A DNA stretch of 64,000 bases from an uncultured Flavobacteriaceae bacterium (GCA_905181835.1 CAJIZF010000002.1:124001-188000), one strand, 5' to 3'. Shown: positions 44,765 through 55,232, numbered from the stretch's first letter. The notes: generated by a model not told the origin, from the sequence alone. Program-made: numbers and translations.

Positions 44765-46036
44765 TTACCTTAGGATTGTTTGTTTCCTATCTGGACCTAC
44801 AGAAACTATTTTAATGGGTAATTCTAATTCTTTTTCAAGAAAATCGATATAATCGTTTAACTCCTTAGGTAACTGACTAGCCTCTGTCATTTTAGTCAAA
44901 TCTTCTTTCCAACATTTTAAGTTGGTATATATTGGCGTTACGTTTTCCGCTTCGATATTGTAAGGGAGATGTTTTATGACTTCACCTTTATAGTTATAAG
45001 AGGTACAAACTTTAAGATGACCAAAACCACTTAATACATCACTCTTCATCATCATCAATTGAGTAACTCCATTCACTTCACAAGTATATTTTAAAGCAAC
45101 CAAGTCTAACCAGCCACAACGTCTAGCTCTACCGGTAACTGCACCAAACTCATGACCTACTTTAGCCATTTTAGCTCCTACATCGTCGAATAATTCCGTT
45201 GGAAATGGTCCCGAACCTACACGCGTTGTATAGGCTTTAAATATTCCATATACTTCCTTTATTTTTCCAGGTGCAACTCCAAGGCCAGTACATGCTCCTG
45301 CAGCAGTGGTATTAGAAGAAGTTACGAAAGGATAGGTTCCAAAATCAATATCTAAAAGAGAACCTTGAGCTCCTTCTGCTAAGATAGTTTTTTCAGATTT
45401 GATAGCTTGATTTAAATACTCCTCACTATCAATAAAAGTTAACTTTTTTAGTTTTTCTAAGGATTCAAAAAATTCTACTTCCATTTCGTCCAAATCATAT
45501 TGAATATCTACATTGTAGAAGTCTATCATTGCAACGTGTTTTTTTGCAAGAGATTTATACTTTTGCTTAAAAGTTTCAAGTTCTAAATCTCCAACACGAA
45601 TACCATTTCTACCTGTTTTGTCCATGTATGTAGGACCAATTCCTTTTAGGGTAGACCCAATTTTTGCCTTCCCTTTAGAAGCCTCAGATGCAGCATCTAG
45701 TAGTCGATGAGTAGGTAAAATTAAATGTGCTTTTCTTGAAATAATTAATTTAGACACGTAGTCAATATCGTATTTATCAAGACCTTCTAATTCTTTTACA
45801 AAAACAACAGGATCTATTACCACACCATTTCCAATCACATTGATGGATTTTTCATGAAAAATACCAGATGGGATTGTTCTTAATACATGCTTTATACCGT
45901 CAAATTCTAAGGTGTGCCCTGCATTTGGACCCCCTTGAAAACGTGCTATTATATTATAATTTTTTGTAAGAACATCTACAATTTTTCCTTTTCCTTCGTC
46001 TCCCCATTGTAATCCTAGTAATAAATCTACTGCCAT
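44765..46036 (-). CDS. purA: Adenylosuccinate synthase
   Basis: GTP-dependent condensation of IMP and aspartate in AMP synthesis. The N-terminal QWGDEGKGKIVD carries the catalytic Asp and GTP-binding Lys; GGPNAGHT, GIGPTYMDKTGRNGIRVGDL and the SSNTTAAGACTGLG region are canonical. Full length at 423 residues. It follows the Fur-family gene by 3 bp, so their translation is likely coupled. Confidence 0.97.
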   Translation of the reverse strand: MAVDLLLGLQWGDEGKGKIVDVLTKNYNIIARFQGGPNAGHTLEFDGIKHVLRTIPSGIFHEKSINVIGNGVVIDPVVFVKELEGLDKYDIDYVSKLIISRKAHLILPTHRLLDAASEASKGKAKIGSTLKGIGPTYMDKTGRNGIRVGDLELETFKQKYKSLAKKHVAMIDFYNVDIQYDLDEMEVEFFESLEKLKKLTFIDSEEYLNQAIKSEKTILAEGAQGSLLDIDFGTYPFVTSSNTTAAGACTGLGVAPGKIKEVYGIFKAYTTRVGSGPFPTELFDDVGAKMAKVGHEFGAVTGRARRCGWLDLVALKYTCEVNGVTQLMMMKSDVLSGFGHLKVCTSYNYKGEVIKHLPYNIEAENVTPIYTNLKCWKEDLTKMTEASQLPKELNDYIDFLEKELELPIKIVSVGPDRKQTILR

Positions 46037-46039
46037 AAG

Positions 46040-46507
46040 TTATGATTTGTCCTGTTTGGTTTCAGGATTTTTTTTATTTCCGTAAAAATAAAGTGAATGA
46101 TTAATGATATCTACATTAAAAACTTCTTCAATGGTTTTTTTAATAGATTGGATCCTAGGATCACAAAACTCTATTACTTCTCCATTAGATAAAATGAGAT
46201 GATCGTGTTGTTTATCAAAATAACATTTTTCGTAATGTGCTTGAGTTTGTCCAAATTGATGTTTTCTTACCAAACCACATTCTAAAAGTAATTCTATAGT
46301 GTTGTAGAGTGTGGCTCTACTTACTCGATAGTTTTTGTTCTTCATATTGATGTACAATGACTCAATATCAAAATGTTCTTCTAGATCGTATACCTCGTGA
46401 AGTATTGCATATCTCTCCGGTGTTTTTCTATGACCTTTTTCACCTAAAAAAGCCGTAAAGACATTCTTTACAATTACTTGATTATTTGGATTTACTTTTG
46501 TGCTCAT
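46040..46507 (-). CDS. Fur-family transcriptional regulator
   Basis: A 155-residue Fur-type repressor. The winged helix has [19 protein letters not shown]; the dimerisation domain has the [15 protein letters not shown] segment with its metal-binding His pair. The usual C-x2-C structural zinc pairs of Fur and Zur are missing: LSNG stands where CxxCG is expected, and no second pair is seen. A -7 box (TATTTTTG, 46522-46515) lies 7 bp from the ATG, implying a near-leaderless message. The metal or signal sensed is unknown. Confidence 0.88.
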   Translation of the reverse strand: MSTKVNPNNQVIVKNVFTAFLGEKGHRKTPERYAILHEVYDLEEHFDIESLYINMKNKNYRVSRATLYNTIELLLECGLVRKHQFGQTQAHYEKCYFDKQHDHLILSNGEVIEFCDPRIQSIKKTIEEVFNVDIINHSLYFYGNKKNPETKQDKS

Positions 46508-46527
46508 GATATCACAAAAATACTTAA

Positions 46528-48732
46528 TTATAGTCTGCTAACTTTATCGATACCATTAATTTTTTTAATGTTTTTCACAAGGTTATCAAGAATAGTAATA
46601 TTTTTTACCACCACAGCAATATTTCCGTTAAAAACACCATCGTCACTTTCAAAATGAAGATTAATCATATTGATGTTGTGATTGTTGGAAATTATTTTTG
46701 TGACCTCGTTAACCAAACCAATAGTATCTATTCCAGATATAACAATTTCTGCTTTGAAGTCACTTTGTGTCGAATCTTTCCACTTAGCATTTATGATTCT
46801 GTAACTAAAGTTACTTTGAAGCTGTAAGGCATTGGGACAATTTTTTTTATGAACTTTAATTCCGTCAGATACGGTTATGAAACCAAATACGTTATCACCA
46901 GGTATTGGATTACAGCATGCAGATAATTTATAATCTAATTTTTCTTCATCTTTTCCAAACACCAACAAATCGTATTTTGCAGTAATTTCATCTTTATCGA
47001 TTTCCTCTGTCTTCGTATTTTTTCTTAATCTATTTTTAAAGAAACTGACAAAAGCATTGTTTCTATTTACTACAAATTCTTTTAGCTTTTTATTATCTAT
47101 GATTCCGACTCCAACGCGATAAAATAAATCCAGACTTGTATTGATTTTAAAATAGGATACAAGTTGGTTAACCGTTTTTTCATCAAAAGGAATTTTAAGA
47201 GATTTTAATTTTCTACGTAAAATTACTTTTCCCTCTTCAGCTATTAGTTTTTCTTCTTCTTTTAATGAGGATTTTATTTTTGATAATGCTCGTCCTGTTA
47301 CCGCATAATCCAACCAATTTGAATTTGGTTTAGCTTTATCTGAAGTGATGATTTCAACTTGATCTCCGCTCTTTAATTTTTTACTCAGTGGAACCAATTT
47401 ACCATTTACCCTTGTTCCCCTGGTATGAAGCCCAATTTCCGTATGAACGTGAAAAGCAAAATCGAGGGCAGTAGAACCTTTTGATAAAGAATATAAATCG
47501 CCCATAGGGGAGAATACAAATATTTCTTTAGCATAAAGGTTAAGTTTAAATTCTTCAACAAAATCGACCGCACTAATTTCTGAACTACCAAGAGTTTCTT
47601 GAATTTTATTGAGCCAATTATCTAATTCAATATCTCCTTTTTCTTTGTTTTTGTATTTGTAATGAGCCGCAAAACCTTTTTCGGCAATTTCATTCATCCG
47701 CTCCGATCTAATTTGAACTTCAACCCAACGTCCTTTGGGGCCCATAACGGTTATATGTAGCGCTTCATAACCTGTCGATTTTGGCGATGAAATCCAATCA
47801 CGTAATCTGGTGGGGTTGGGGCGAAAATTATCAGTTACTATAGAATATATTTTCCAAGCGATAAACTTTTCGTTTTCCTTACTAGATTTATACACTATTC
47901 GCACAGCAAACTTGTCATAAACTTCATCAAAAGAAACATTTTGAACCATCATTTTTCTTCTTATTGAAAAAATTGACTTTGGTCTTCCTTTAATTTCGTA
48001 CTTTAATTTTTCCTTATCTAATGTATCTTTAACAATGCTAGTAAAAGTTTTAATGTATTTGTCTTGCTGTTGTTTACTCTCCTTTATTTTACTAAATATG
48101 TCATTGTAAACTTCAGGTTCTGTGTATTTTAATCCTAAATCTTCCAATTCTGTTTTAATATTGTACATACCAATTCGATGAGCCAATGGCGCATATATGT
48201 ACAATGTCTCTGAAGCTATTTTTACTTGCTTGTCTGGAGGCATAGCCCCCATAGTTTGCATATTGTGCAATCGGTCTGCAATTTTAATGATGATAACTCT
48301 AATGTCTTCATTAAGAGTTAAAAGCATTTTTCTGAAATTTTCAGCTTGAAGAGAAATATCTTTATCTGTAGATAAATGAGAAATTTTGGTCAAACCATCA
48401 ACGATTCTTGCAACCGTCTCCCCAAACATTTGTTCCACGTCAGCTAAAGAGTAATTAGTATCTTCAACAACATCGTGTAATAATGCTGCTGCGATGGAAG
48501 TGGAATCCAACCCAATTTCAGAAGCTACAATTTTTGCTACAGCAATAGGGTGAAAAATGTAAGCTTCGCCTGACTTTCTTCTTTGCTCTTTATGGGCATC
48601 AACTGCAATGTCGAAAGCACTTCGGATTAGTTTTTTATCTTCTTTCGAAAGTGTTCGATAACTAATTTTAAGCAATTTTTTATACTGCTTAGCAATTTCC
48701 TTATTTTCTAGATCCAGTGCCTTATCTGTCAT
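46528..48732 (-). CDS. Bifunctional (p)ppGpp synthetase/hydrolase, RelA/SpoT family
   Basis: Stringent-response enzyme of 734 residues. The N-terminal HD hydrolase is intact ([30 protein letters not shown]), so hydrolysis is likely. The synthetase follows ([38 protein letters not shown]), then TGS ([20 protein letters not shown]) and a C-terminal ACT domain from about 660. As the only copy in this window, it is probably the cell's main long RSH enzyme. It precedes the Fur gene by 20 bp. Confidence 0.96.
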   Translation of the reverse strand: MTDKALDLENKEIAKQYKKLLKISYRTLSKEDKKLIRSAFDIAVDAHKEQRRKSGEAYIFHPIAVAKIVASEIGLDSTSIAAALLHDVVEDTNYSLADVEQMFGETVARIVDGLTKISHLSTDKDISLQAENFRKMLLTLNEDIRVIIIKIADRLHNMQTMGAMPPDKQVKIASETLYIYAPLAHRIGMYNIKTELEDLGLKYTEPEVYNDIFSKIKESKQQQDKYIKTFTSIVKDTLDKEKLKYEIKGRPKSIFSIRRKMMVQNVSFDEVYDKFAVRIVYKSSKENEKFIAWKIYSIVTDNFRPNPTRLRDWISSPKSTGYEALHITVMGPKGRWVEVQIRSERMNEIAEKGFAAHYKYKNKEKGDIELDNWLNKIQETLGSSEISAVDFVEEFKLNLYAKEIFVFSPMGDLYSLSKGSTALDFAFHVHTEIGLHTRGTRVNGKLVPLSKKLKSGDQVEIITSDKAKPNSNWLDYAVTGRALSKIKSSLKEEEKLIAEEGKVILRRKLKSLKIPFDEKTVNQLVSYFKINTSLDLFYRVGVGIIDNKKLKEFVVNRNNAFVSFFKNRLRKNTKTEEIDKDEITAKYDLLVFGKDEEKLDYKLSACCNPIPGDNVFGFITVSDGIKVHKKNCPNALQLQSNFSYRIINAKWKDSTQSDFKAEIVISGIDTIGLVNEVTKIISNNHNINMINLHFESDDGVFNGNIAVVVKNITILDNLVKNIKKINGIDKVSRL

Positions 48733-48840
48733 AAATTAAAAATACACAAATGATTGAAATAAACAATAAAATAAAATCTTATTTATATTAGATGTTAAGT
48801 TTTTTTTTAAAGTTCATAACGCTAAATTAAAATAGAGTAT

Positions 48841-50073
48841 TTATTTTTTCATATTATGATATCGCTGAAGTAATGTTGGATGCGAATAATAAACAAAAAC
48901 ATAAGCTGGATGGGGAGTTAGATTGCTTAAACTATTTTTGTTTAGTTTTTTTAGACCCGAAATTAATGGTGCAGCATCGAAGGTTTCTTTTGCATAATTA
49001 TCGGCTTGGTATTCAAATATCCTCGAAATAAAGTTCATTATCAATCCTGTAAGCTCTGAAATGGGACTGTATAGTATTCCAAAAGCTATTAAACCAATAT
49101 GGAAGGAAGGTGAAGCTACATTTAAGGCTTCTGATAATATTGGATTTCCTATGAATAACGATAATAACCAGAAAGTAAACCCCATTATTAAAATACTAAT
49201 TATTAAATTAAATAGTATGTGTTTCCTTTTATAATGGCCTACTTCGTGTGCCAAAACTGCAACAATTTCTTCTTCTTCTAAATCTTTAATTAAGGTATCA
49301 AATAGCGTAACCCTTTTTTCACTTCCAAAACCTGAAAAATAAGCATTGGCTTTTGTACTTCTTTTAGAACCATCAATTACAACTATTTTATCTAGTTTAA
49401 ATCCTACTTTTTGAGCATAATCTTGAATTTTAGTTTTTAATGAACCATCACAAAGTGGTGTTTGCTTATTAAAAAGAGGGACAATTAAACGTGCGTAAAA
49501 CATATTCATAAAAAAAATAAATACAGCTATTATACCCCAAGCATACAACCAAAAATTACTGCCTACAGCTTCATAAAACCAAATAATTATCGAAAGTAAC
49601 AGACCTCCTAAAATAGCAGACATTAACCATCCTTTAATTTTATCCACCAGAAATGTTTTTAAAGTAGTTTTATTAAATCCAAATTTTTCTTCAATGATAA
49701 AGGTATGGTAATAGCTAAAAGGAGTGCTTAATAAATCACTAGCAAACATGATACTTCCAAAAAAGAGGAGCGCAATTATAATTGTGTTGTCTGAAAATGT
49801 TCGAGCCCATTCATCTACAAAAGCAAAACCATCTAAATAGAAAAAAAACAATGTTACAACTAACGAAATTGATGAAGCAATGGAGCTAAAACGATCATTT
49901 GCTTTTTTATAATTTTGTGATTTTAGATAGTCTTCTTCTTCGTATACATCACTGAGCTCAGGAGGTATGGGGTCCTTGTAATGTTTTGCATTTAAAGCAT
50001 CTAAAACTTTATCAACAATAAAGCTGATTATTAATATGGAAATAAGAATATAAAAGAGCGTGTCGGATGTCAT
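48841..50073 (-). CDS. M48 membrane metalloprotease (Ste24/CAAX-protease-like)
   Basis: A 410-residue inner-membrane zinc protease. HEVGHYKRKH holds the H-E-x2-H site (His276, Glu277, His280); the third ligand glutamate lies in the later SRIFEYQADNYA segment. Seven or so transmembrane helices resemble eukaryotic Ste24/CAAX prenyl protease 1 more than short HtpX. In bacteria this family is thought to take part in membrane-protein quality control. Confidence 0.9.
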   Translation of the reverse strand: MTSDTLFYILISILIISFIVDKVLDALNAKHYKDPIPPELSDVYEEEDYLKSQNYKKANDRFSSIASSISLVVTLFFFYLDGFAFVDEWARTFSDNTIIIALLFFGSIMFASDLLSTPFSYYHTFIIEEKFGFNKTTLKTFLVDKIKGWLMSAILGGLLLSIIIWFYEAVGSNFWLYAWGIIAVFIFFMNMFYARLIVPLFNKQTPLCDGSLKTKIQDYAQKVGFKLDKIVVIDGSKRSTKANAYFSGFGSEKRVTLFDTLIKDLEEEEIVAVLAHEVGHYKRKHILFNLIISILIMGFTFWLLSLFIGNPILSEALNVASPSFHIGLIAFGILYSPISELTGLIMNFISRIFEYQADNYAKETFDAAPLISGLKKLNKNSLSNLTPHPAYVFVYYSHPTLLQRYHNMKK

Positions 50074-50119
50074 TTGTAAAATCTATTTTTTTAGATAGGA
50101 TTTGAATTTTTAATAAATA

Positions 50120-50920
50120 TCATTTGAAATTTCGTTGTCTTTTAACTTCAAATAAAAGTATCCCTGCTGCTACAGAGACGTTCATCGAATCGATTTCCCC
50201 TTGCATAGGAATATGGATGTTTTTATAACTAGTTGTTCTCCATTCTTGCGATAAACCAGTAGATTCAGTACCTACTATAATCGCAGTATTTCTTGTGAAA
50301 TCTTGAGTGTAATAAGGCTCTGATTCTTGGAGAATGGCACTAAATATATTTATTTTTTTTTCTTTTAAAAAGGTGATAATTTCTGAAGTGCTTCCAGTAG
50401 CAAGCGTATTGGTAAAAAGACATCCAATGCTAGATCTAATAATGTTTGGATTGTATAAGTCTGTTTTAGGATTTGCAATAATTACGGCATCCACATTTGC
50501 AGCGTCAGCCGTCCTTAAAAAGGCCCCTATATTACCTGGTTTTTCTGGAGCTTCTGCAACGAGCACAAATAAATCTTTTTTTCGTAGATTTAAATTAATC
50601 AGGCTCAAATCTTTAGTTTTAGATATAGCTATAATGCCCTCTGTAGAACTTCGATAGGCAATTTTCTTATAAACTTCAGCACTAATTTCTATTAAATTAA
50701 TGGTCGGTTCTCCAAAATGATTTAAGACTTCTTCTTTTGATGTAATAACTGAACTGAAAAGAATAGTTTCTATTAGATAACCTCCCTTTAATGCTAATTT
50801 AATCTCTCGTTTTCCTTCAATAACAAAGGCACCTGTTTTTTTACGTTCCTTAGATTTTTCCTGCAATAAAATAATTTTTTTTATTAGCGGATTTTGAGTG
50901 CTTGAAATATTTTTTAGCAT
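50120..50920 (-). CDS. TrmH/SpoU-family RNA 2'-O-methyltransferase
   Basis: SPOUT-class methyltransferase of 266 residues. An N-terminal RNA-binding substrate domain (about 1-100, KKTGAFVIEGKREIKLAL) precedes the knotted domain with VAEAPEKPGNIGAFLRTADA, IIVGTESTGLSQEW and IPMQGEIDSMNVSVAAGILL, the three SpoU motifs. It probably methylates a ribose in rRNA or tRNA; the exact site is unknown. A TATATTTG box (50932-50925) sits 5 bp before the ATG. Confidence 0.92.
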   Translation of the reverse strand: MLKNISSTQNPLIKKIILLQEKSKERKKTGAFVIEGKREIKLALKGGYLIETILFSSVITSKEEVLNHFGEPTINLIEISAEVYKKIAYRSSTEGIIAISKTKDLSLINLNLRKKDLFVLVAEAPEKPGNIGAFLRTADAANVDAVIIANPKTDLYNPNIIRSSIGCLFTNTLATGSTSEIITFLKEKKINIFSAILQESEPYYTQDFTRNTAIIVGTESTGLSQEWRTTSYKNIHIPMQGEIDSMNVSVAAGILLFEVKRQRNFK

Positions 50921-50952
50921 AGGACAAATATAAGTTTTTGCTAAACAATCAG

Positions 50953-52257
50953 TTATTTATTACTGTACTTATTGGTGTAGCGTTTCCAAAGTTCTGTTTG
51001 GTGTGTTTCAAGAGAAATTTCTCTTCCATCAATAAAAGCTTTAATTAATTGATTGGACATCATATCCAATGCATCTCCTTCACTTATAAAGAGCGTAGCA
51101 CTTTTCCCTACTTCTAAGGTTCCATAAGAATTGTCAATTCCTAAGATTTTTGCTGGATTTTCAGTAATTAACTGCAATGCTTTTTCTTTATCCATTCCTT
51201 GACCAACAACTTGACCAGCATAAAAAGGTAAGTTTCTTGTATTCATCCTAGACATTTGTCCACTAGATTGTAAAGCCACTAATACCCCTTCTTCCACTAA
51301 TAGCTTTGCTAATTTATAAGGCAGGTCATAATCATCATCATCACCTTCTGGTGTGGTATGCACTCGTTGAATTAAAACAGGAACATCATGCTGTTTTAGA
51401 TAATCTGTAATTTTATAAGCTTCATAAGCACCAACTAAAACTAAATTATCTATTCCATTATTTTTAAGTATAGAAACAGCGTCAATCATTTCTTTTTCAC
51501 CGTTAGCATGAATAAACATTTTTTGCTCACCTCTAAAAAGTCCTTGCATCGCTTTATAGGATTCATTAATTGTTTCAGGAGTTGATTTTCCATAGGTTTT
51601 ACTGTTTACAATAAAACTTGTAATACTTTCTAGTTCTTCTTGATATTTTTTATTTGGTTTTTCAGCACTAGACTCTCCTAACCACCATCTTCCTTGTACA
51701 TAACTTTCTGGCCAGTTCAAGTGTATACCATCGTCCACCTTTATTGCAGCATCTTCCCAATTCCAAGCATCAAGTTGTACAATAGATGAGGTTCCAGAAA
51801 TTATTCCTCCTCTCGGCGTAGTTTGTGCAATTAAAACCCCGTTAGGCCTTAACGATTCAACAACCCTGCTTTCGGCATTGTATGCTATTAATGATCTTAT
51901 ATTTGGAATAAATTGGCCTAATTCATCTAGATCTCTTGAGGGTCTAACGGCATCTATTTCTACGAGACCTAAGGTAGTATTTGGAGCTATAAAACCGGGA
52001 TAAACATGTTTTTCGCTAGCATCAATAATAGTTCCTCTTAAAGCTATTTTAGAAGTAGTTGCATCAGCTACTGCTACTATCTTTCCGTTTTCAAAAGTGA
52101 TGATACTGTTTTGAATAATTTTACCATTTCCAATATGGGCAGTTGCTCCAGATATAGTTAACACTTCTTTTTGTAAAGGAGCAGGTGTTTGTTGTGAATA
52201 AACAATAAAACCAAAGCTCATAATTAGTATCGGTAGTATATTTTTTAATGTTTTCAT
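50953..52257 (-). CDS. Secreted amidohydrolase-superfamily protein without the metal HxH motif
   Basis: Amidohydrolase-fold protein of about 434 residues. I start it at 52257 (MKTLKNIL), 17 bp after the upstream stop; an in-frame ATG at 52287 would add ten residues inside that gene. A signal peptide follows (about 1-22, ending VYSQQ). The composite-domain segments TISGATAHIGNG and GTLEVGKSATLFI are typical. Where active enzymes have H-x-H after strand 1, this protein reads GFIAPNTTLG, and the late Asp region reads LQSSGQMSR, so it may be non-catalytic. Cotranscribed with the two-domain amidohydrolase. Confidence 0.8.
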   Translation of the reverse strand: MKTLKNILPILIMSFGFIVYSQQTPAPLQKEVLTISGATAHIGNGKIIQNSIITFENGKIVAVADATTSKIALRGTIIDASEKHVYPGFIAPNTTLGLVEIDAVRPSRDLDELGQFIPNIRSLIAYNAESRVVESLRPNGVLIAQTTPRGGIISGTSSIVQLDAWNWEDAAIKVDDGIHLNWPESYVQGRWWLGESSAEKPNKKYQEELESITSFIVNSKTYGKSTPETINESYKAMQGLFRGEQKMFIHANGEKEMIDAVSILKNNGIDNLVLVGAYEAYKITDYLKQHDVPVLIQRVHTTPEGDDDDYDLPYKLAKLLVEEGVLVALQSSGQMSRMNTRNLPFYAGQVVGQGMDKEKALQLITENPAKILGIDNSYGTLEVGKSATLFISEGDALDMMSNQLIKAFIDGREISLETHQTELWKRYTNKYSNK

Positions 52258-52273
52258 AATTTCTTTGATTAGG

Positions 52274-53605
52274 TTATAAGCTTTCACAAGTAAACTGTTT
52301 TTTCTGTTTTTTTACAGGTATTTTCTTTTTTATACCTTTGTCTTTATCATCCCTCATTAACTTTATAAGCTTGTTTTTCTCTTTTTTAATTGCGGCACGT
52401 TGTAATTTATCTTTTTCAATATCAAAATATACGGCTCCTTCAATCAATGTTTTTTCAGCGATGGCATACACCGACAATGGGTGATCACTCCATAAAACTA
52501 AATCTGCATCTTTTCCAACTTTTATGCTACCCACTTTATCATCTAAATGTAACAATTTAGCAGGATTGAGGGTTACCATTTTCCATGCTTCTTCCTCAGA
52601 CATTCCTCCATATTTTATTGACTTAGCCGCTTCTTGATTTAACCTTCTTGACATTTCTGCGTCATCACTGTTAATAGCTACGGTGACCCCTGCAGCTGCC
52701 ATAATGGATGCGTTGTGAGGAATCGCATCTTTTACTTCGTATTTATATGCCCACCAATCGCTAAATGTTGAACCTCCGACACCGTGTTCTCTCATTTTGT
52801 CTGCAACTTTATAGCCTTCTAGTATATGCGTAAATGTGTTAATTCTAAAATTAAAACGCTCTGCGACCTTCATTAACATATTAATCTCACTTTGTACATA
52901 TGAGTGACAGGAAATAAAACGTTCTTTATTTAATATTTCGACTAAAACCTCCATTTCGAGGTCGTAACGATAGGGCTTTCCACTTAATTTTTTTACTTCG
53001 TATTCTTTTGCTCTAGTAAAGTAATTAACATACAATTGTTCTACACCCATTCTCGTTTGTGGAAAACGACTATAACTTTGCCAATTGGATTGTTTTACGT
53101 TTTCCCCTAAAGCAAACTTTATAAATTTTGGAGCATCTTTATATAACAGACCTTTTGCATCTGCACCCCAACGAGGTTTAATAATGGCAGAACGACCTCC
53201 AATAGGATTGGCAGAGCCATGTAAAATTTGAATAGCGGTAACCCCACCCGCTAAATTTCTATAAATATTAATATCTTCAGGATCTAATACATCTTCTATA
53301 GTAACTTCAGCAGAAGAATTTTGCCCACCTTCATTAATACTAGTTGCAGCAATGTGTGAGTGTTCGTCAATAATTCCAGTAGTTAAATGCTTCCCTGTGG
53401 CATCTATGGTCAATAAATTTCCTGAAGCTAAGTTTTTTCCAATCTTTTCAATTTTCCCATTTTTTACCAATACATCAGTTTCAGTTAATATTCCAACTTC
53501 TTCGTTGGTCCAAACAGTTGCGTTTTTAAATAAAATAGTTTGTTTTTTGGGACTTTCTAAATAACCATAGCCAACATTTGGATAGGTTAGAGGTACTACT
53601 CTCAA
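52274..53605 (-). CDS. Amidohydrolase 3' half (catalytic domain)
   Basis: C-terminal domain of the split gene, 443 residues if a TTG start is used at 53605; there is no ATG nearby, which supports its being a continuation. It is the only one of the three amidohydrolase domains here with an intact metal site: HSH in GIIDEHSHIAATS, a later His in FTHILEGY and the Asp of INSDDAEMSRRL. GSIKVGKDADLVLWSDHP closes the composite domain. It resembles imidazolonepropionase-like enzymes; the substrate is unknown. Confidence 0.75.
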   Translation of the reverse strand: MRVVPLTYPNVGYGYLESPKKQTILFKNATVWTNEEVGILTETDVLVKNGKIEKIGKNLASGNLLTIDATGKHLTTGIIDEHSHIAATSINEGGQNSSAEVTIEDVLDPEDINIYRNLAGGVTAIQILHGSANPIGGRSAIIKPRWGADAKGLLYKDAPKFIKFALGENVKQSNWQSYSRFPQTRMGVEQLYVNYFTRAKEYEVKKLSGKPYRYDLEMEVLVEILNKERFISCHSYVQSEINMLMKVAERFNFRINTFTHILEGYKVADKMREHGVGGSTFSDWWAYKYEVKDAIPHNASIMAAAGVTVAINSDDAEMSRRLNQEAAKSIKYGGMSEEEAWKMVTLNPAKLLHLDDKVGSIKVGKDADLVLWSDHPLSVYAIAEKTLIEGAVYFDIEKDKLQRAAIKKEKNKLIKLMRDDKDKGIKKKIPVKKQKKQFTCESL

Positions 53606-55232
53606 CGTGACTATTTTTCTCTTCTTTTTGCTTCTCTTTTTTCTCTTCCTTTTTCTCTTCTTTTTTTAATGCGGTGAAGTTGGTTTGTGTACCATCCGGT
53701 AAAATTAATATACCTGAGAAATTAGAATGATTTTTTTCTATTAAAGCTTTGGAATTATACACATCCTTTGTTTCTTTATCAGTAATCGAAATTGTAACCC
53801 AATCATCTTTGTACGACAATTTTGAATCATATATTAAGGTGTCAACTTTAACTGTAGCCTTTAATTTATTAATATTCCCAGCTATAGAAATATCGAATTT
53901 TTTTTCATCTGTAGTCAGGGTATAAGTTCCTCTAATATCTTTTTTACTTAATGAATTGATACTGTTTTTGGTCCCTTGTACCCAATTTTCATAAAGAATT
54001 GTTTCTTCATCAAACAATTCTCCAGACATGATTAAAAAATTTGCATATCGACCCTTTTTTAAGGTTCCTACCTTATCACTCTGTCCTAGCATCGCTGCAG
54101 GAATAACCGTTAAAGCTTCTAATGCTTTGGTTTTGTCAAAGCCGTATTTAATAGCTTTTTTTAGATTTTTATCAAACTCAGAAACTTTTTTAAGTTTAAA
54201 AGTGGTCAATGCAAATTCAATATTGTTTTTTGATAAGACCCTGAGGTTTGTAGGAGCTTGATTCCAATCGCGCATTTCTGCAATGGTCAAATATTTAATA
54301 GCATAGGGATCGCTAACATCATAAGGCTCCGGAAAATTAATTGGAATAATATATTTAGATTGAGTAGCTTTTATACTCTCAATTGCTTCGTATTCGTCAC
54401 CAGCACCAATAATAGTATAATTCAAATCGAATAAATCACTGATATCATCTGCATTGATGTTTTTTCTTTTATCACCACTTTCAATAAAAGAAGGTAACGA
54501 TTTATTGGTATTTAAAGCTTCTAATGATAAGTCCTTATTTTTTGCATGACCATCGGCATACCATTTGGCATCATAATGCATTTGCTTTAATAAAGCAATG
54601 GCTCCCATGTGAGAAGAAGGGTAGGACTGTCTGCTTGCTTCTGATTTTTTAAAAGAAAAGTATTGACCAGAACTATCATTAATAATTCTTTCTGAATTAT
54701 TCAACCTATCATTAAGTGTTACCAAAATCCCCGTTCCCCTGGCGATACCATCCATAATATGGGTGTTTATAACTCCAAACCCTGCTTTTCTGAGTTCATC
54801 GGCTTTTTTACGATCGTACTCAAACCTATCAATTGCTCGATTTTCTGGCATCACATGATCATTCCAATAAAAACCTTCTCTTTTAGATTCGTATTGAGGT
54901 CCGTTCTCCCATTTAACTTTTTTGGTTTTCGGGATTCCAAAACTGGAATATGGATCAATAAATGAAGGATAAATATAGTTCCCATTAAGATCTATAACAA
55001 TCGTATTATCCGGGATTACAACAGATTTTCCACTTTCAACTACTTTTCCATTTTGAATTAATAAGGTTCCTTTTTTAATAACCTTGTTGGGAGAAATATA
55101 GAGGGTAGCGTTTGTAAATGCCGTGTAGTTATTATTCTCTTGTTTTAATCCAGAGTTTGTAGGAAAATAATCTTGAGCTATTGATGTTGCAACACTAATT
55201 AAAAGTAGGCAGGTAAATAATGTTTTTTTCAT
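53526..55232 (-). CDS. Amidohydrolase 5' half (exported, metal site degenerate)
   Basis: N-terminal portion of the split gene: 568 residues, of which the last 25 or so, after the KKEEKKEEKK linker, are out of frame. A signal peptide (about 1-19, ending SIAQ) directs export. The fold starts with AFTNATLYISPN and has TLKKGRYANFLIM near residue 400. The strand-1 motif reads SFIDPYSSFG instead of H-x-H, so this domain probably lost its metals and may be structural. A C-terminal beta-domain (about 425-540) precedes the linker. Confidence 0.75.
   Translation of the reverse strand: MKKTLFTCLLLISVATSIAQDYFPTNSGLKQENNNYTAFTNATLYISPNKVIKKGTLLIQNGKVVESGKSVVIPDNTIVIDLNGNYIYPSFIDPYSSFGIPKTKKVKWENGPQYESKREGFYWNDHVMPENRAIDRFEYDRKKADELRKAGFGVINTHIMDGIARGTGILVTLNDRLNNSERIINDSSGQYFSFKKSEASRQSYPSSHMGAIALLKQMHYDAKWYADGHAKNKDLSLEALNTNKSLPSFIESGDKRKNINADDISDLFDLNYTIIGAGDEYEAIESIKATQSKYIIPINFPEPYDVSDPYAIKYLTIAEMRDWNQAPTNLRVLSKNNIEFALTTFKLKKVSEFDKNLKKAIKYGFDKTKALEALTVIPAAMLGQSDKVGTLKKGRYANFLIMSGELFDEETILYENWVQGTKNSINSLSKKDIRGTYTLTTDEKKFDISIAGNINKLKATVKVDTLIYDSKLSYKDDWVTISITDKETKDVYNSKALIEKNHSNFSGILILPDGTQTNFTALKKEEKKEEKKEKQKEEKNSHVESSTSNLSKCWLWLFRKSQKTNYFI

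Larger units (their letters stand above)
52274..55232 (-). pseudogene. Two-domain amidohydrolase of about 985 residues, split by a +1 frameshift
   Basis: The two overlapping frames listed separately (5' half from 55232, 3' half to 52274) appear to be one gene. In the upstream frame a Lys/Glu-rich linker ends in family-unlike residues. In the other frame the same DNA reads KIVTLRVVPLTYPNVGYG and continues into the second domain. One extra A in the run complementary to 53614-53618 accounts for this. The joined length is a multiple of three once that base is removed. It could be a read error, a recent mutation or, less likely, recoding. Confidence 0.75.

Noticed and set aside
53526-53620. Programmed frameshifting in the amidohydrolase gene
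   Set aside because: The A run is only five bases and the shift needed is +1; no stop-proximal stimulator or known +1 site is seen. A mutation or read error is simpler.
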